NCBI GenBank assembly: GCA_964644675.1
Contig: CAZXWK010000004.1
Coordinates: 1 to 64,000 of the forward strand
DNA from: CAZXWK01 sp964644675
GTDB taxonomy: Bacteria; Actinomycetota; Coriobacteriia; Anaerosomatales; JAAXUF01
Length of the DNA: 64,000 nt
Reading direction: 5' to 3'
Translations under genes and position numbers: made by a program
Notes under the pieces: model-generated
The model's database searches: none
What the model saw: the letters and a program-made list of their open reading frames with translations, nothing else
Told to the model about the DNA's origin: nothing
Shown: in pieces, positions 45,003-54,812 of the stretch
Layout: every line of letters starts with the position of its first letter
Position numbering within the stretch: the stretch's first letter is position 1

Positions 45003-46091
45003 TCAGCGCGTCGCGCTCCGAGCGAGCCGGGCAGCGACCTCCCCTGCCGCGTACGCCGCCGAGAAGAACGCCGGGTCGTCATCCGGCCCTCGGCCCATCG
45101 TCTTGACCGTCACGCCGCGGAGGTCGGGCGCCGGCACCCCTGCCCGGGCGTCCACACGCGCGTGGCGCTCGAAGACGCCCGCGGCCTCGAGCGCCGCGTC
45201 CACCTGCTCGGCGAGGTCCTCCGGCAGCCAGGGCACCGCGACTCGCGCGGGCGCCAGCGCGATCGTGCCCAGCGCGGCGAGCGTGTGGTGGCTCACGACC
45301 CGATGGCGTTCTCGGCTGTCGGCGAACGAGAGTCGCAACACCGCCACGGGTGTCCCGCCCACGGCGGCGACCGCGTTGATCGCCTCGCCCTGCGCGACTC
45401 CCCCGTGTCCGAACGGCGTCGCCGTACCCACCACCCCCGGACCGATCGCGACGATCGCGACGTCCGCATGGGCGACGTGGCACGCGGCGAGCAGGCCCGA
45501 GTGCAGGTTGACGGCCTCCAGCTCGCCGCCGAACGCCTGACCACAGCTCACCGTCGAGTCCAGCAGGCCCGCGTCGACCGCGTCTCGCACGACACCCGAA
45601 AGCGGCAGCGCGAGCGCGGCCTGGTCGGTCATGCAGTACGCGACGCGCAGTGTGGGATCCGCCTGCTTGATCGCGGCGGCCACGAGCGGCACCTGGCTAT
45701 GCAGCCCGCAGCAGACGACGGGCAGGCCGTGCAGGGTCGTGGCCCGCCCCATCGTCGCGTGATGCGGGCTCTCCTGAGACTCGACGGACACCACGTCGAG
45801 CTGCAGCGGGGTGTATCGCAGCTTGAGGATGTGGCCGCCGGAGGGATGATCGAGCGCGACTCCCCGGCCGTCGCCCTCGCGAGCAACCACGAAGTGCGCT
45901 CCACCCGTGCCGAGCGCGAGGTCCACCGCGGTGGTGTTCAGCAGCACCCGGTCGCCGAACTCGCACGTGCCGACGAGCGCGGGGTAGCAGACCGCCCGAC
46001 CCGACGCACCGTCATCGAGGTCCACGCGCAGCTCCTCGAGCGACTCGCTCGATGCCACCACCTCGGTCACGCGGGCCCACACGAGCCTCAT
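45003..46091 (-). CDS. DUF3866-family protein
   Basis: 362 aa, soluble, no signal peptide or membrane helix. It matches the DUF3866 family seen in actinobacteria and Firmicutes next to an M20 peptidase: the opening WARVTEVVASSESLEELRVDL, then GRAVCYPALVGTCEFGDRVLLNTTAVDL. Later segments (HGLPVVCCGLHSQVPLVAAAIK; IGPGVVGTATPFGHGGVAQGEAINAVAAVGG) are glycine- and cysteine-rich and could form a ligand site. Function unknown. The ATG shares ATGA with the peptidase stop codon. Confidence 0.88.
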   Translation of the reverse strand: MRLVWARVTEVVASSESLEELRVDLDDGASGRAVCYPALVGTCEFGDRVLLNTTAVDLALGTGGAHFVVAREGDGRGVALDHPSGGHILKLRYTPLQLDVVSVESQESPHHATMGRATTLHGLPVVCCGLHSQVPLVAAAIKQADPTLRVAYCMTDQAALALPLSGVVRDAVDAGLLDSTVSCGQAFGGELEAVNLHSGLLAACHVAHADVAIVAIGPGVVGTATPFGHGGVAQGEAINAVAAVGGTPVAVLRLSFADSRERHRVVSHHTLAALGTIALAPARVAVPWLPEDLAEQVDAALEAAGVFERHARVDARAGVPAPDLRGVTVKTMGRGPDDDPAFFSAAYAAGEVAARLARSATR

Positions 46092-47209
46092 CGCACGTCC
46101 TGCTCGGCGAATCGGCGTATCGCGGCGAGGACCAGGTCGGTCAGCGCCTCCATGTCGGCGATCGCGAGCTGCTCGTGAGTTCCGTGAACGCCCGCCATGC
46201 CGCACGCGAGTGCGAGGGTACGCACCCCCATCGAGGCCAGCACGTTCGCGTCGGAGCCGCCGCCCGTTCGGTAGGTCCGCGGCACGAGTCCCACGTCTTC
46301 ACACGCCCCCGAGACCAGCTGCACCTCAGGCGCGTCGGTCGGCACCCCGAAGCCCTCGTACTCGCGCTTCCAGACGATCTCGACCGAGCCTCCGCCCGCC
46401 GAGGCGGCCTCGCGCAGCGCGGCGTCCATGCGTTCCCTGAGCTCCTCGACGCGCTCGCGTACGAGCGACCGGCACTCGCCGGTCAGCTCGCAGCGTGCGG
46501 GGACGACGTTGGTCGCGCTGCCACCGCGGATCGAACCGACGTTGGCGGTGCTTTCCGCGTCGAGGCGTCCCAGCTCCATCCGCGAGACGGCGTCGGCGGC
46601 CATCTGCACCGCCGAGATGCCCAGTTCGGGCTGCACGCCCGCGTGGGCGGCCCGTCCGCGGAACTCCGCGCAGAAGGTGTAGTGGGTGGGTGCCGCCACG
46701 ACGATCCCTCCGGGCCGACCGTCGGCGTCGAGCACGAGGCACAGGTCACACGACGCGTCGTCGGCGGACAGGTACTTTGCCCCGACGAGGCCCACCTCCT
46801 CCTGGACGGTGAACAGCGCCTTGACGGTCGGCCTGGGCTCGCCCGACTCGACCAGGCGCCGCAGCGCCTCGATGGTCGCGGCGAGCCCCACCTTGTCGTC
46901 GGCCCCGAGCACGGTGTCGCCCGCCGAGACGATCACGCCGTCGACGATGCGGGGCTCGACACCTCGGCAGGGCTCCACACAGTCGAGGTGGGCGGACAGG
47001 CCGATCACGCCGGGAAGGTCGCCGGGGAGCTCGGCTATCAGGTTCCCCGTGTCCGAACCCGTCTGAGCAGCCGAGTCATCGGTCCACACCGTACAGCCGA
47101 GGGCCTCCAGAGCCGCGTGACAGTACGCGGCGCACGCGGCCTCGGATCCGGAAGGGCTGTCGATGCGCACCAGGTCCAGGAAGGTGTCGAGAAGCCTGGC
47201 GTCGCTCAT
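46088..47209 (-). CDS. M20-family peptidase (PepT-like)
   Basis: 373 aa. Zinc-dependent aminopeptidase/deacylase of the M20 clan. Metal-binding motifs: GLSAHLDCVEP (first His/Asp), GADDKVGLAATIEALR (bridging Asp), VQEEVGLVGAK (catalytic Glu pair), and a C-terminal GTHEQLAI His. The dimerisation domain contains AHAGVQPELGISAV. It resembles tripeptidase PepT, but substrate cannot be assigned. It follows pyrG by two bases and is coupled to the DUF3866 gene. Confidence 0.92.
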   Translation of the reverse strand: MSDARLLDTFLDLVRIDSPSGSEAACAAYCHAALEALGCTVWTDDSAAQTGSDTGNLIAELPGDLPGVIGLSAHLDCVEPCRGVEPRIVDGVIVSAGDTVLGADDKVGLAATIEALRRLVESGEPRPTVKALFTVQEEVGLVGAKYLSADDASCDLCLVLDADGRPGGIVVAAPTHYTFCAEFRGRAAHAGVQPELGISAVQMAADAVSRMELGRLDAESTANVGSIRGGSATNVVPARCELTGECRSLVRERVEELRERMDAALREAASAGGGSVEIVWKREYEGFGVPTDAPEVQLVSGACEDVGLVPRTYRTGGGSDANVLASMGVRTLALACGMAGVHGTHEQLAIADMEALTDLVLAAIRRFAEQDVR

Positions 47210-47211
47210 AC

Positions 47212-48828
47212 CTACTCCACCCGGGCGTTCTTGAACGCAACGGCGGCGCCGATGAAGTCGCGGAAGAGCGGCGCGGGACGGGTGGGCCGGCTCTTGAACT
47301 CGGGATGGCCCTGATTGCCGAGGAACCACGGGTGGTCCGGGAGCTCGACCATCTCGACGAGCTTGCCGTCCGGTGACAGGCCGCTGATGACGAGCCCGGC
47401 TTCGGTGAGGCGGTCGCGGTACGCGTTGTTCACCTCGTAGCGGTGGCGATGGCGCTCGTAGATGAGCTCGTCGCCGTAGGCGGCGTGGCCCTTGGTGTCC
47501 GGGACGACCTTGCACGGGTAGGTGCCCAAGCGCATCGTGCCGCCCATGTCGCTCACGTCCTGCTGCTCGTGCATCAGGTCGATGACCGGGTGCTCGGTGA
47601 CCGGGTCGAACTCTGCGGAGTTGGCGCCGTCCAGACCCGCGACGTGGCGGGCGAACTCGGCGACGGCGACCTGCATGCCCAGGCAGATCCCGAAGTACGG
47701 GACCAGGTTCTCGCGGGCGTAGCACGCCGCGCGGATCTTGCCCTCGATGCCGCGGATGCCGAACCCGCCGGGGACCAGGATGCCGTCCATCTTGGCGAGG
47801 ATCTGGTCAACCTCCTCGGGCGTGAGCGACTCGGCGTCCACCCAGTGCACGTTCACCTTGTGGTCGTGGTAGATGCCGGCGTGGTCGAGGGCCTCGTTCA
47901 CCGAGAGATAGGCATCCGGAAGCTGCACGTACTTGCCCACGAGCCCGATGTTGACCTCGTCGGCGAGCGACTCCGAGTGGTTCACGAACGAGTCCCACTC
48001 GGTCATGTCGGGGGCGCCGCACTCGAGGCCGAGCCGTTCGATGACCATCTCGTCGAGGCCCTGCGCGGCGAGGTTGCGCGGCACCTCGTAGATGCTCTTC
48101 GCGTCGAGCGCCGAGATGACCGCGCCCGGGTCAACGTCGCAGAAGAGCGCGATCTTGCGGCGGATGCCGACGTCGATGGGCCGGTCCGAGCGGCAGACGA
48201 TGAAGTCGGGCTGGATACCGATGCTGCGCAGCTCCTTGACCGAGTGCTGGGTCGGCTTGGTCTTGAGCTCGCTCGATGCGCCGATCCAAGGCACCAGGGT
48301 CACGTGGATGTAGCAGACGTTGTCGCGGCCCTTGTCCTTGCGCATCTGGCGGATGGCCTCGAGGAACGGCAGGGACTCGATGTCGCCGACCGTGCCGCCG
48401 ACCTCGGTGAGGATCACGTCGGGCTGGGTCTGCTCGGCGAGGCGGTTCATGCGGTCTTTGATCTCGTTGGTGACGTGCGGGATGATCTGGACGGTGCCGC
48501 CCAGGAAGTCGCCGCGGCGTTCCTTGCTGATGAGCGTCTGGTAGACGGAGCCCTGCGTGACGTTGCAGTCGCGCGTGAGCGACTCGTCGATGAAGCGCTC
48601 GTAGTGGCCCAGGTCGAGGTCGGTCTCGGCGCCGTCGTCGGTCACGAAGACCTCGCCGTGCTGGAACGGGCTCATGGTGCCCGGATCCACGTTGAGGTAG
48701 GGGTCGAGCTTCTGGATGGTCACTTTGAGCCCACGGGCCTTGAGCAGGCGGCCGAGGGAGGCGGCGGTGATGCCCTTACCGAGCGAGGAGACGACGCCTC
48801 CGGTCACGAAGATGTGCTTGGTCGCCAT
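47212..48828 (-). CDS. pyrG: CTP synthase (glutamine-hydrolysing)
   Basis: 538 aa. Aminates UTP to CTP. Synthase domain: GGVVSSLGKGITAASLGRLLKARG, the DDGAETDLDLGHYERF loop and GTVGDIESLPFLEA. The C-terminal glutaminase has GGFGIRG, nucleophile Cys in YFGICLGMQ, and HPEFKSRPTRP with the catalytic His-Glu pair. Starts with ATG at 48828. A TAGAAT-like -10 (48888-48883) lies at the end of the upstream transferase gene, so it may have a promoter. Confidence 0.98.
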   Translation of the reverse strand: MATKHIFVTGGVVSSLGKGITAASLGRLLKARGLKVTIQKLDPYLNVDPGTMSPFQHGEVFVTDDGAETDLDLGHYERFIDESLTRDCNVTQGSVYQTLISKERRGDFLGGTVQIIPHVTNEIKDRMNRLAEQTQPDVILTEVGGTVGDIESLPFLEAIRQMRKDKGRDNVCYIHVTLVPWIGASSELKTKPTQHSVKELRSIGIQPDFIVCRSDRPIDVGIRRKIALFCDVDPGAVISALDAKSIYEVPRNLAAQGLDEMVIERLGLECGAPDMTEWDSFVNHSESLADEVNIGLVGKYVQLPDAYLSVNEALDHAGIYHDHKVNVHWVDAESLTPEEVDQILAKMDGILVPGGFGIRGIEGKIRAACYARENLVPYFGICLGMQVAVAEFARHVAGLDGANSAEFDPVTEHPVIDLMHEQQDVSDMGGTMRLGTYPCKVVPDTKGHAAYGDELIYERHRHRYEVNNAYRDRLTEAGLVISGLSPDGKLVEMVELPDHPWFLGNQGHPEFKSRPTRPAPLFRDFIGAAVAFKNARVE

Positions 48829-48886
48829 AGGTCTTGTGTCAGCCCCTTCTACTGCCGATACGCAATCGGTCTTCCGACTCCCGATT

Positions 48887-49891
48887 CTAGCGGTCGTGCC
48901 CCTCGCCGTGCGGACGAGTTTTGTCCTTCTTCGCGGGACGGGCCGCCTTGCTCCCCGCGTCGTCCCCGGTGGACGGCGCGAGCCGGCCTAGGCCGTCGAG
49001 CCAGCGCAACGCGCCGTTGCCCTCGATGACAGCCGAGAACGACACCCGCTCCGAGACCACGTTGAGCACGAGGACCACCGCGACGTAGGCCGCGAGCGCC
49101 CACCACCACTGCTGCAGCGCCATCACGAGCACCCAACCGGCGAGCGCACCCGCCGCATTCGCGCCGCCGTCACCGAGCATCGCGCGCTCGCCCAGATCGA
49201 AGCTCCACACCGCGAGGACGGGACCGACCAGCGCGATGCCGAAGTACAAAGCCATGGCCCAGTCCCAGCCAAGTCCGATCAGGACGCTGCCGGCGATCAC
49301 CAGGACCGAGTAGCACTTGAGCGCACGTCCCGGGCGCAGGTCCGTCAGGTTCACCAGGTTCGCTGTCAGTGCGATACCCGCACCCTGCAGGAGCCACACC
49401 CCGATCCCCTGCACGTCGCCGACCGAACCCGACGTCACGTCGGGAACGACCGCGAGCAGCGAGAGCAGTCCGATCCCGACCAGCTTGAGGCCACCGGTCG
49501 TCAGGCGGCCGTGAGCCAGCGCGCCGAGATGACCGCGAAAGCCCTTGTCATCACCCGTCCCGAACACGTCGTCAACGAGGCCCAGCGCGAACGCGCCGAG
49601 CACCAGGGGGTACGGGAAGATATCCGAGCCGAACACGAGCGGGGCCTGGTCAGCCGAGACCCGTCCCACGTAGACGTAGTCGAGCAGCGCGACGATCTGG
49701 AGGCCGACGACCCACACCACCCATACGATTCCCAGCCCCAGCGCCACCGGCCTGCCGCGGTAGTTCGAAACGACGCCCGTCTTCGAGGACTCGAGCGTCG
49801 GCACGAGCGCGTGGATCGCGAGCCAGGGCACCGCCCACGTCGCGAGCACGAGCACGAGTACGGCCGTCACGGTCGCAAGCACGTCGGTCAC
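48887..49891 (-). CDS. MraY/WecA-family polyprenyl-phosphate sugar-1-phosphate transferase-like membrane protein
   Basis: 334 aa, about nine membrane helices. Catalytic motifs of the superfamily are present: LVDDVFGTGD (Asp pair 107-108), NLVNLTDLRPGRALK (N181, D184) and MLGDGGANAAGAL (about 238-250). The MraY-specific HHHFE motif is missing, so it is not a second MraY. It resembles WecA/TagO-like enzymes, but no dedicated HIHH motif is visible. GTGA junction with the upstream gene. Probably starts an envelope glycopolymer on undecaprenyl phosphate; the sugar is unknown. Confidence 0.85.
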   Translation of the reverse strand: MTDVLATVTAVLVLVLATWAVPWLAIHALVPTLESSKTGVVSNYRGRPVALGLGIVWVVWVVGLQIVALLDYVYVGRVSADQAPLVFGSDIFPYPLVLGAFALGLVDDVFGTGDDKGFRGHLGALAHGRLTTGGLKLVGIGLLSLLAVVPDVTSGSVGDVQGIGVWLLQGAGIALTANLVNLTDLRPGRALKCYSVLVIAGSVLIGLGWDWAMALYFGIALVGPVLAVWSFDLGERAMLGDGGANAAGALAGWVLVMALQQWWWALAAYVAVVLVLNVVSERVSFSAVIEGNGALRWLDGLGRLAPSTGDDAGSKAARPAKKDKTRPHGEGHDR

Positions 49892-52203
49892 CGTGCGACC
49901 TCCTCGGGCACGAGCCGCGCGAGCACAAGCCACGCGACCGCCAGCGTCGGGAACACCATGACGAGCGAGGGGATCACGACCCCGGAGTCCTCGCTGAAGA
50001 AGCCGATAGTTCCCGCGACGAGCGCGACGAGCAGCGCCGAACGCACGTCGGGGTTCTCGGCGAGCATGTCCTCGAGGTCGCGCCGCGGCCACAGCTTCAG
50101 AAACGCGAGGAAGGCCAGTGCCGCGAGAAGCGCGCTCGACCAGTTGGTCCGGACGAGCACGCGCGCGTTCGTCTGCGCCTTGCGGACCACGATGTCGGTG
50201 AGCTGCGAGCTACCGCCCCGCTCGGCGCTGGTCAGCGCGCGTCCGAGATGCGTCTGCTCCCCTCCCCCGAACAGGTCCACCGCCGAGAAGATGCCGATCG
50301 CGAGCGCGGTGACCACGAGCGCAACCGCGACCGCCTGCCATCCGATGCGACGGCCGTTCATCAGGAACCACGCCAGCACGAACCCGCTCGCGCCCCACAC
50401 CGCGACGCCGACGTTCGCCCCGAACATCGGAGCAGCCGCGGCTCCCACGACCGCGACCCCCGCGATCACGACGCCCCAGCGGCGCGCGAAGGCGTTCCAG
50501 CGCGCCGAGGGCCACTCGTCGAGCGCCAGCCCGAGTCCGACGATCGCCGAGCCGAACAGCAGCGACGCCCCCTCGTTGCCCAAGCCGTAGAATCGCGCGG
50601 CGAGCAGCGGGGAGTACGACAGGTACCCGGTGAAGGACAGCCTCGCCGAGAACAGCTGGTCGAGGAGGATGACGGCCGCGGTGGCCAGGGCGAGCGCGAT
50701 CACCGGGGTGCGACCGCCACGAAGGCGCCACACGAGCACCGAGATCGCCCAGACGCCCAGCACGGTGAGCCCGAAGACGGCGGTGGCGGTCGCCCCGTTC
50801 GGCGGGAGCGGCACGACCGCGAACATCAGCCACGAAGAGACCGGGACCGCGAGCAGCAGGAGCACGAAGGCGCGGAGCGCGCCCGACCAGCCGCGCGTCA
50901 CGCCGAAACGCCAGCGGTGGTGCCGCGCGACCACGATGGCCACCAGGAGCAGGGCACCGACGAAGAGGCCGATGTAGAGGTTCGCGACGCCCGCCTTGGT
51001 CGCGTCGATCGCAACCGCAGCCTCGGAGAGCGCCGCGAGCTTCGCCTCGCGCGCCGCAGCGCCGGCAGGCGCGTTCACCGGCCGCACGGGGTTGCCCTGC
51101 ATCTGTACGGGGCGCTCGATCCCGAGGAGGTCGAGCGCGGTCGCCGAGACGTCCGCAAGGTTCACGACGCCGGCCCGATGCGTGGAATCCGACGTGAGGA
51201 ACCCGCTCCAGCCCTTCGCCGAGACGATCACCGGGCCGAGCCCCTGCGGGACTCCCGTGACGGCCGGCGTGGGGGCCAAGCCGACGATGACGACCGCGCC
51301 GTGCTCCCCGCGCCGCTTCTCGGCGAGTGCCACCACGCGGTCGAGCGAGCGCATGGCGTCGACCCGATGCCGCGCACCCGCTTCAGAGGTGGCCTGCGAG
51401 GCGAGGCGCTCGGCGCGGTACGGGTCGCCCGCATCGAGCACCACGAGCGAAGGGCCGTCGTGGCCGTTCACGAACCCCGTGAGCCGCACGAACTCCCGCT
51501 CGAATCTCGCGGGATCGGTGACCACGCCGTACGGCGCTCCAAGCGACGGCGCGAGCAGGTCGGTAGAGACATCGCCTACCATCACGCGCCCCGAGGCGTC
51601 CATCGCCACGATGGCCGCCGGCCGCATGAACCGCGGTGCGCCCTGCGCCGTCCCCGCGTCCGAGTTGCCAATTGCCGCAGTCAGGCCTCCCGCGTCACGC
51701 ACGGCCTGCCCCAAGGTTCCCAGCATCGCGCCGGGCGACTTCAGATCGCTCGTACGCTGCGCGAGCGGCAGTCCCAGGTAGCCGAGCCGCGCGCCGGCCA
51801 TCCGCTCGCCGAAGATCCGCTGGTAGGACGCCGCGCCCGTCGTCGTCGAATCGAGCGAATCGGACACGGTGGTCTCGGTGTCGTTGAAGGCGGCGAGCGC
51901 GGTGAAGTCCGGCTGGGTCCACGCGCCCGACGAGAGCGTGAGCGCCCCCTCCAGAGGTGACGGCACCTCAGCGATCTCGCGCACGCGCGCCCGGGCGCTC
52001 ACGGCGCCGACCGCGGCCTCGCCGACGAGGCGGTGAAGCGTCGGTGTCGCCGTGGCTGTCACGTCGTCCCAGGTGAGCCCCGGCGCCAGGACCAGCGTGA
52101 CGTGATCGGCGGTGCTCGCCGCGTTCACGCGAGTCGCGGGAGTGAGGAAGAACGCCGCTACCAACACGGCGGCGAGGGCCCCTATCACGCTGGCTCGCTT
52201 CAT
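49888..52203 (-). CDS. 771-aa multipass membrane protein with phosphatase-like ectodomain, unknown function
   Basis: An N-terminal signal/anchor helix (ASVIGALAAVLVAAFFLTPA) precedes a ~390-residue extracytoplasmic domain. Segments such as VTLVLAPGLTWDDV, LVVLDAGDPYRAERLA and HGAVVIVGLAPTP are arranged like an alkaline-phosphatase/sulfatase fold, but the metal ligands are not evident. The C-terminal half has about nine or ten helices with a conserved-looking loop FTGYLSYSPLLAARFYGLGNEGASLLFGS. The ATG at 52203 gives the signal peptide directly. It is coupled to the MraY/WecA-like gene and divergent from murJ. An envelope role is likely; I assign no reaction. Confidence 0.85.
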   Translation of the reverse strand: MKRASVIGALAAVLVAAFFLTPATRVNAASTADHVTLVLAPGLTWDDVTATATPTLHRLVGEAAVGAVSARARVREIAEVPSPLEGALTLSSGAWTQPDFTALAAFNDTETTVSDSLDSTTTGAASYQRIFGERMAGARLGYLGLPLAQRTSDLKSPGAMLGTLGQAVRDAGGLTAAIGNSDAGTAQGAPRFMRPAAIVAMDASGRVMVGDVSTDLLAPSLGAPYGVVTDPARFEREFVRLTGFVNGHDGPSLVVLDAGDPYRAERLASQATSEAGARHRVDAMRSLDRVVALAEKRRGEHGAVVIVGLAPTPAVTGVPQGLGPVIVSAKGWSGFLTSDSTHRAGVVNLADVSATALDLLGIERPVQMQGNPVRPVNAPAGAAAREAKLAALSEAAVAIDATKAGVANLYIGLFVGALLLVAIVVARHHRWRFGVTRGWSGALRAFVLLLLAVPVSSWLMFAVVPLPPNGATATAVFGLTVLGVWAISVLVWRLRGGRTPVIALALATAAVILLDQLFSARLSFTGYLSYSPLLAARFYGLGNEGASLLFGSAIVGLGLALDEWPSARWNAFARRWGVVIAGVAVVGAAAAPMFGANVGVAVWGASGFVLAWFLMNGRRIGWQAVAVALVVTALAIGIFSAVDLFGGGEQTHLGRALTSAERGGSSQLTDIVVRKAQTNARVLVRTNWSSALLAALAFLAFLKLWPRRDLEDMLAENPDVRSALLVALVAGTIGFFSEDSGVVIPSLVMVFPTLAVAWLVLARLVPEEVAR

Positions 52204-52353
52204 TCCCTCTCCATGCGGCCGCCAAGGCACGGCCGGACGCGGTCGCTCGCTTCAGTGGGGGATCGACGGTGCGGGCGTCTGCGTGCGAAGCCCGGGAATC
52301 AGTGCCCGAGCCGAGTATACCGAATCCCGCAGCGACGACGCGCAGGTGACGAG

Positions 52354-54108
52354 GTGTCCACGGCGGGTCTGAGCCGCAACCGCCTCAGGTACACTGGTGC
52401 CGTCACGAGCGCCCGCGACGCGCCGAGAAGTCCGCGCCGCCGAACGACTACGAGAGGCCCTCCCATCAGCAAGCCGTCCATCGCCCGCTCGACCGCGACC
52501 ATGTCGACCGCGACGACCCTGTCACGCGTCACGGGCTTCCTGCGCATGTGGGCCACGGCGTTCGCGCTCGGCGCGACCGGCCTCATGTCCGCCTACAGCG
52601 TCGCCAACAACATCCCGAACATGATCTTCGAACTCGTCGCGGGAGGAATCATCTCGTCGCTGTTCATCCCGACGTTCATGGAGCTCCGCGAACACGAGGA
52701 CGAAGAGACTGCGTGGCGCTTCACGAGCCACGTCTTCAACCTCGCGGTGCTCAGCCTTGGAGCGATCGCCGTCGTCGGCACACTCTTCCCCGCGCCCTTC
52801 GTCTGGACCCAGACGTTCCGCATGCCGGCCGACCAGGCGTCCGCGGTCGTCTCGGCGGCGACGTTCTTCTTCCGGTTCTTCGCCATCCAGGTCGTCGTCT
52901 ACGGCGCAGGCTCGGTCATCTCGGCGGTGTTGAATTCGCGGCGCACGTACTTCTGGCCCGCCGTGGGGCCGATCTTCAACAACCTCGTCGTCATCGTGAC
53001 GATGTTGACCTTCGCGTACCTGGTCGCGCCGATACGCGCGAGCGGCTCCTTCACGTTCGATGGCCGCGCCGGAACGGCGATGGTCGTGCTCGCCGTGGGA
53101 ACGACGCTCGGCGTTCTGGTGATGTTCGCGGTCCAGGTCCCTGCGCTCCTGAAGAGCGGATGGCGCTACAGCTTCGGCCTGGGGCTGCACGACCCCGCGC
53201 TCCGACGGATGCTCGTGCTCGCGGTGCCGACGCTCGTCTACGTGGTCACGAACCTCGTCGCGGTGTCGTTCCGCAACGCCTCGGCGTTCGCGGTCTCGCC
53301 CAACGGGCCGTCGGTGCTCACGTATGCGTGGATCTTCTACCAGCTCCCCTACGGCATCCTTGCCGTGGCCCTCGCGACCGCGGTCTTCACCGAACTCGCC
53401 GACTCCGCCGGACGCAAGGACATGGCCGAGTTCAAGGCGACGTTCCTGCGCGGGCTGCGCGCGACGGGCGTCCTCATGCTCCCGACGTCGGCGCTGCTCA
53501 TCGCGCTCGCCGTGCCGCTCGTGTCGCTCTACCGCGTCGGCGCCTTCCGGCAGTCCGACGTGCCGCTCGTCGCCGGCGCGCTGCGCTGGTGGGCGGCCGG
53601 CCTCATCTTCTACGCGCTGACCATGTTCCTGCTCCGCACGTTCTACTCGCTCAAGGACACCCGCACGCCGATGACGGTGAACCTGCTGCTGACCGGCGTC
53701 CAGGTCGGGCTGTACGTGGTGCTCTCGACCGGCATCGGCACGTGGCCGGGGATCGGCATCAACGGCCTGCCCATCGCCGACGTCGTGTTCTTCCTGCTGA
53801 GCACGATCGTGCTCGCGATGATCCTGCGCCGACGCATCGGCGGCTACGACCTGCGCGGCGTGGCTTCGACCTTCGCCCGGATGCTCCTTGCCTCGGCCAT
53901 CGGCGCCGGTGTCGCGTGGGGCGCGTCATACCTCGTCGCCGGCGTGTTCCGCGGCTTCGTCGGCTCGCTGTTCCAGGTCGCGGTGGGCGGGGCCGTCGGG
54001 CTGGTCGTGGCGTTCGGGCTCGGCTGGCTTCTCGGCGTCCGAGAGGTGACGGTCGCGACCGATGCGCTCAAGCGCGTGCTCGGCAGGCGCAAGCGAGGCG
54101 GCGCGTGA
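52354..54108 (+). CDS. murJ: Lipid II flippase MurJ
   Basis: About 584 aa, 14 predicted helices. Family landmarks: SIARSTATMS near the start, LSRVTGFLRMWATAFALG, NNIPNMIFELVAGGIISSLFIPTF, and TFYSLKDTRTPMTVN in the second half. It exports lipid II for the synthases of the dcw cluster. The start is uncertain: GTG 52354 has a weak AGGTGA upstream, ATG 52501 loses the conserved SIARST stretch, and no ATG/GTG/TTG lies between. A TACACT at 52390-52395 could be a -10 that would exclude the GTG. Confidence 0.93.
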   Translation: MSTAGLSRNRLRYTGAVTSARDAPRSPRRRTTTRGPPISKPSIARSTATMSTATTLSRVTGFLRMWATAFALGATGLMSAYSVANNIPNMIFELVAGGIISSLFIPTFMELREHEDEETAWRFTSHVFNLAVLSLGAIAVVGTLFPAPFVWTQTFRMPADQASAVVSAATFFFRFFAIQVVVYGAGSVISAVLNSRRTYFWPAVGPIFNNLVVIVTMLTFAYLVAPIRASGSFTFDGRAGTAMVVLAVGTTLGVLVMFAVQVPALLKSGWRYSFGLGLHDPALRRMLVLAVPTLVYVVTNLVAVSFRNASAFAVSPNGPSVLTYAWIFYQLPYGILAVALATAVFTELADSAGRKDMAEFKATFLRGLRATGVLMLPTSALLIALAVPLVSLYRVGAFRQSDVPLVAGALRWWAAGLIFYALTMFLLRTFYSLKDTRTPMTVNLLLTGVQVGLYVVLSTGIGTWPGIGINGLPIADVVFFLLSTIVLAMILRRRIGGYDLRGVASTFARMLLASAIGAGVAWGASYLVAGVFRGFVGSLFQVAVGGAVGLVVAFGLGWLLGVREVTVATDALKRVLGRRKRGGA

Positions 54109-54812
54109 TGGACATCGCGGCACTCATCCCCGCCCACAACGAGGCCGACTCGATCGAGGCGACCGTGAAGGCCGTCCTCGCGATCCCGGGAGTCACGCGT
54201 GTCGTGGTCGTCGACGACGGCTCCGACGACGACACCGACCAGATCGCCGAGAAGGCCGGCGCCAAGGTCGTGCGCATCTGGGGCAACGTCGGCAAGGGCG
54301 GCGCGCTCGAGCAGGGCGCGATGCGCGTTGAGAACGCCGACGTCGTCCTGCTGCTCGACGGCGACTTGGGCGACACCGCTTCGCAGGGCGAGCTGCTGCT
54401 CGCGCCCCTGCTCGCGCACGAGGCCGACATGAGCATCGCGACCTTCCCGCGCCCTGCGGGCAAGGCCGGGTTCGGCCTCGTCATGCGCCTCGCGCGCTGG
54501 GGGATCCGCCGCTTCGGCGGCGACTTCGACGCGACCGCGCCGCTCTCGGGCCAGCGCGCGCTGACGCGCGAGTGCCTCGCGACGGTGCGGCCCTTCTCGG
54601 CGGGGTACGGCGTCGAGGTCGGGCTGACGGTGCGCGCGCTTCGGGCGGGATTCCGTCTGGCCGAGGTCGAGACGACCATGGCGCACGCGGCCACCGGGCG
54701 CGACCTCAAGGGATTCGTGCACCGCGGCAAGCAGTTCGTACACGTAGCCTTCGCGCTCGCGCACCTGTGGCGCGAGCCGACGCCCACGCGCCGAGATGGG
54801 CTCTCGCTCTAG
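54108..54812 (+). CDS. GT2-family glycosyltransferase
   Basis: 234 aa, cytoplasmic GT-A fold. It shows the start IAALIPAHNEADSIEATVKAVL, VVVVDDGSDDDTDQIAEKAGA, the acceptor-like DVVLLLDGDLGDT with a DGD metal motif, and GYGVEVGLTVRALR. No membrane helix is present, so it is not a processive synthase. It could be a dolichyl/polyprenyl-phosphate or nucleotide-sugar transferase like GpgS-type enzymes; substrate unknown. The start overlaps the murJ stop (TGATG). Its stop shares a CTAG with the convergent steB stop. Confidence 0.88.
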   Translation: MDIAALIPAHNEADSIEATVKAVLAIPGVTRVVVVDDGSDDDTDQIAEKAGAKVVRIWGNVGKGGALEQGAMRVENADVVLLLDGDLGDTASQGELLLAPLLAHEADMSIATFPRPAGKAGFGLVMRLARWGIRRFGGDFDATAPLSGQRALTRECLATVRPFSAGYGVEVGLTVRALRAGFRLAEVETTMAHAATGRDLKGFVHRGKQFVHVAFALAHLWREPTPTRRDGLSL

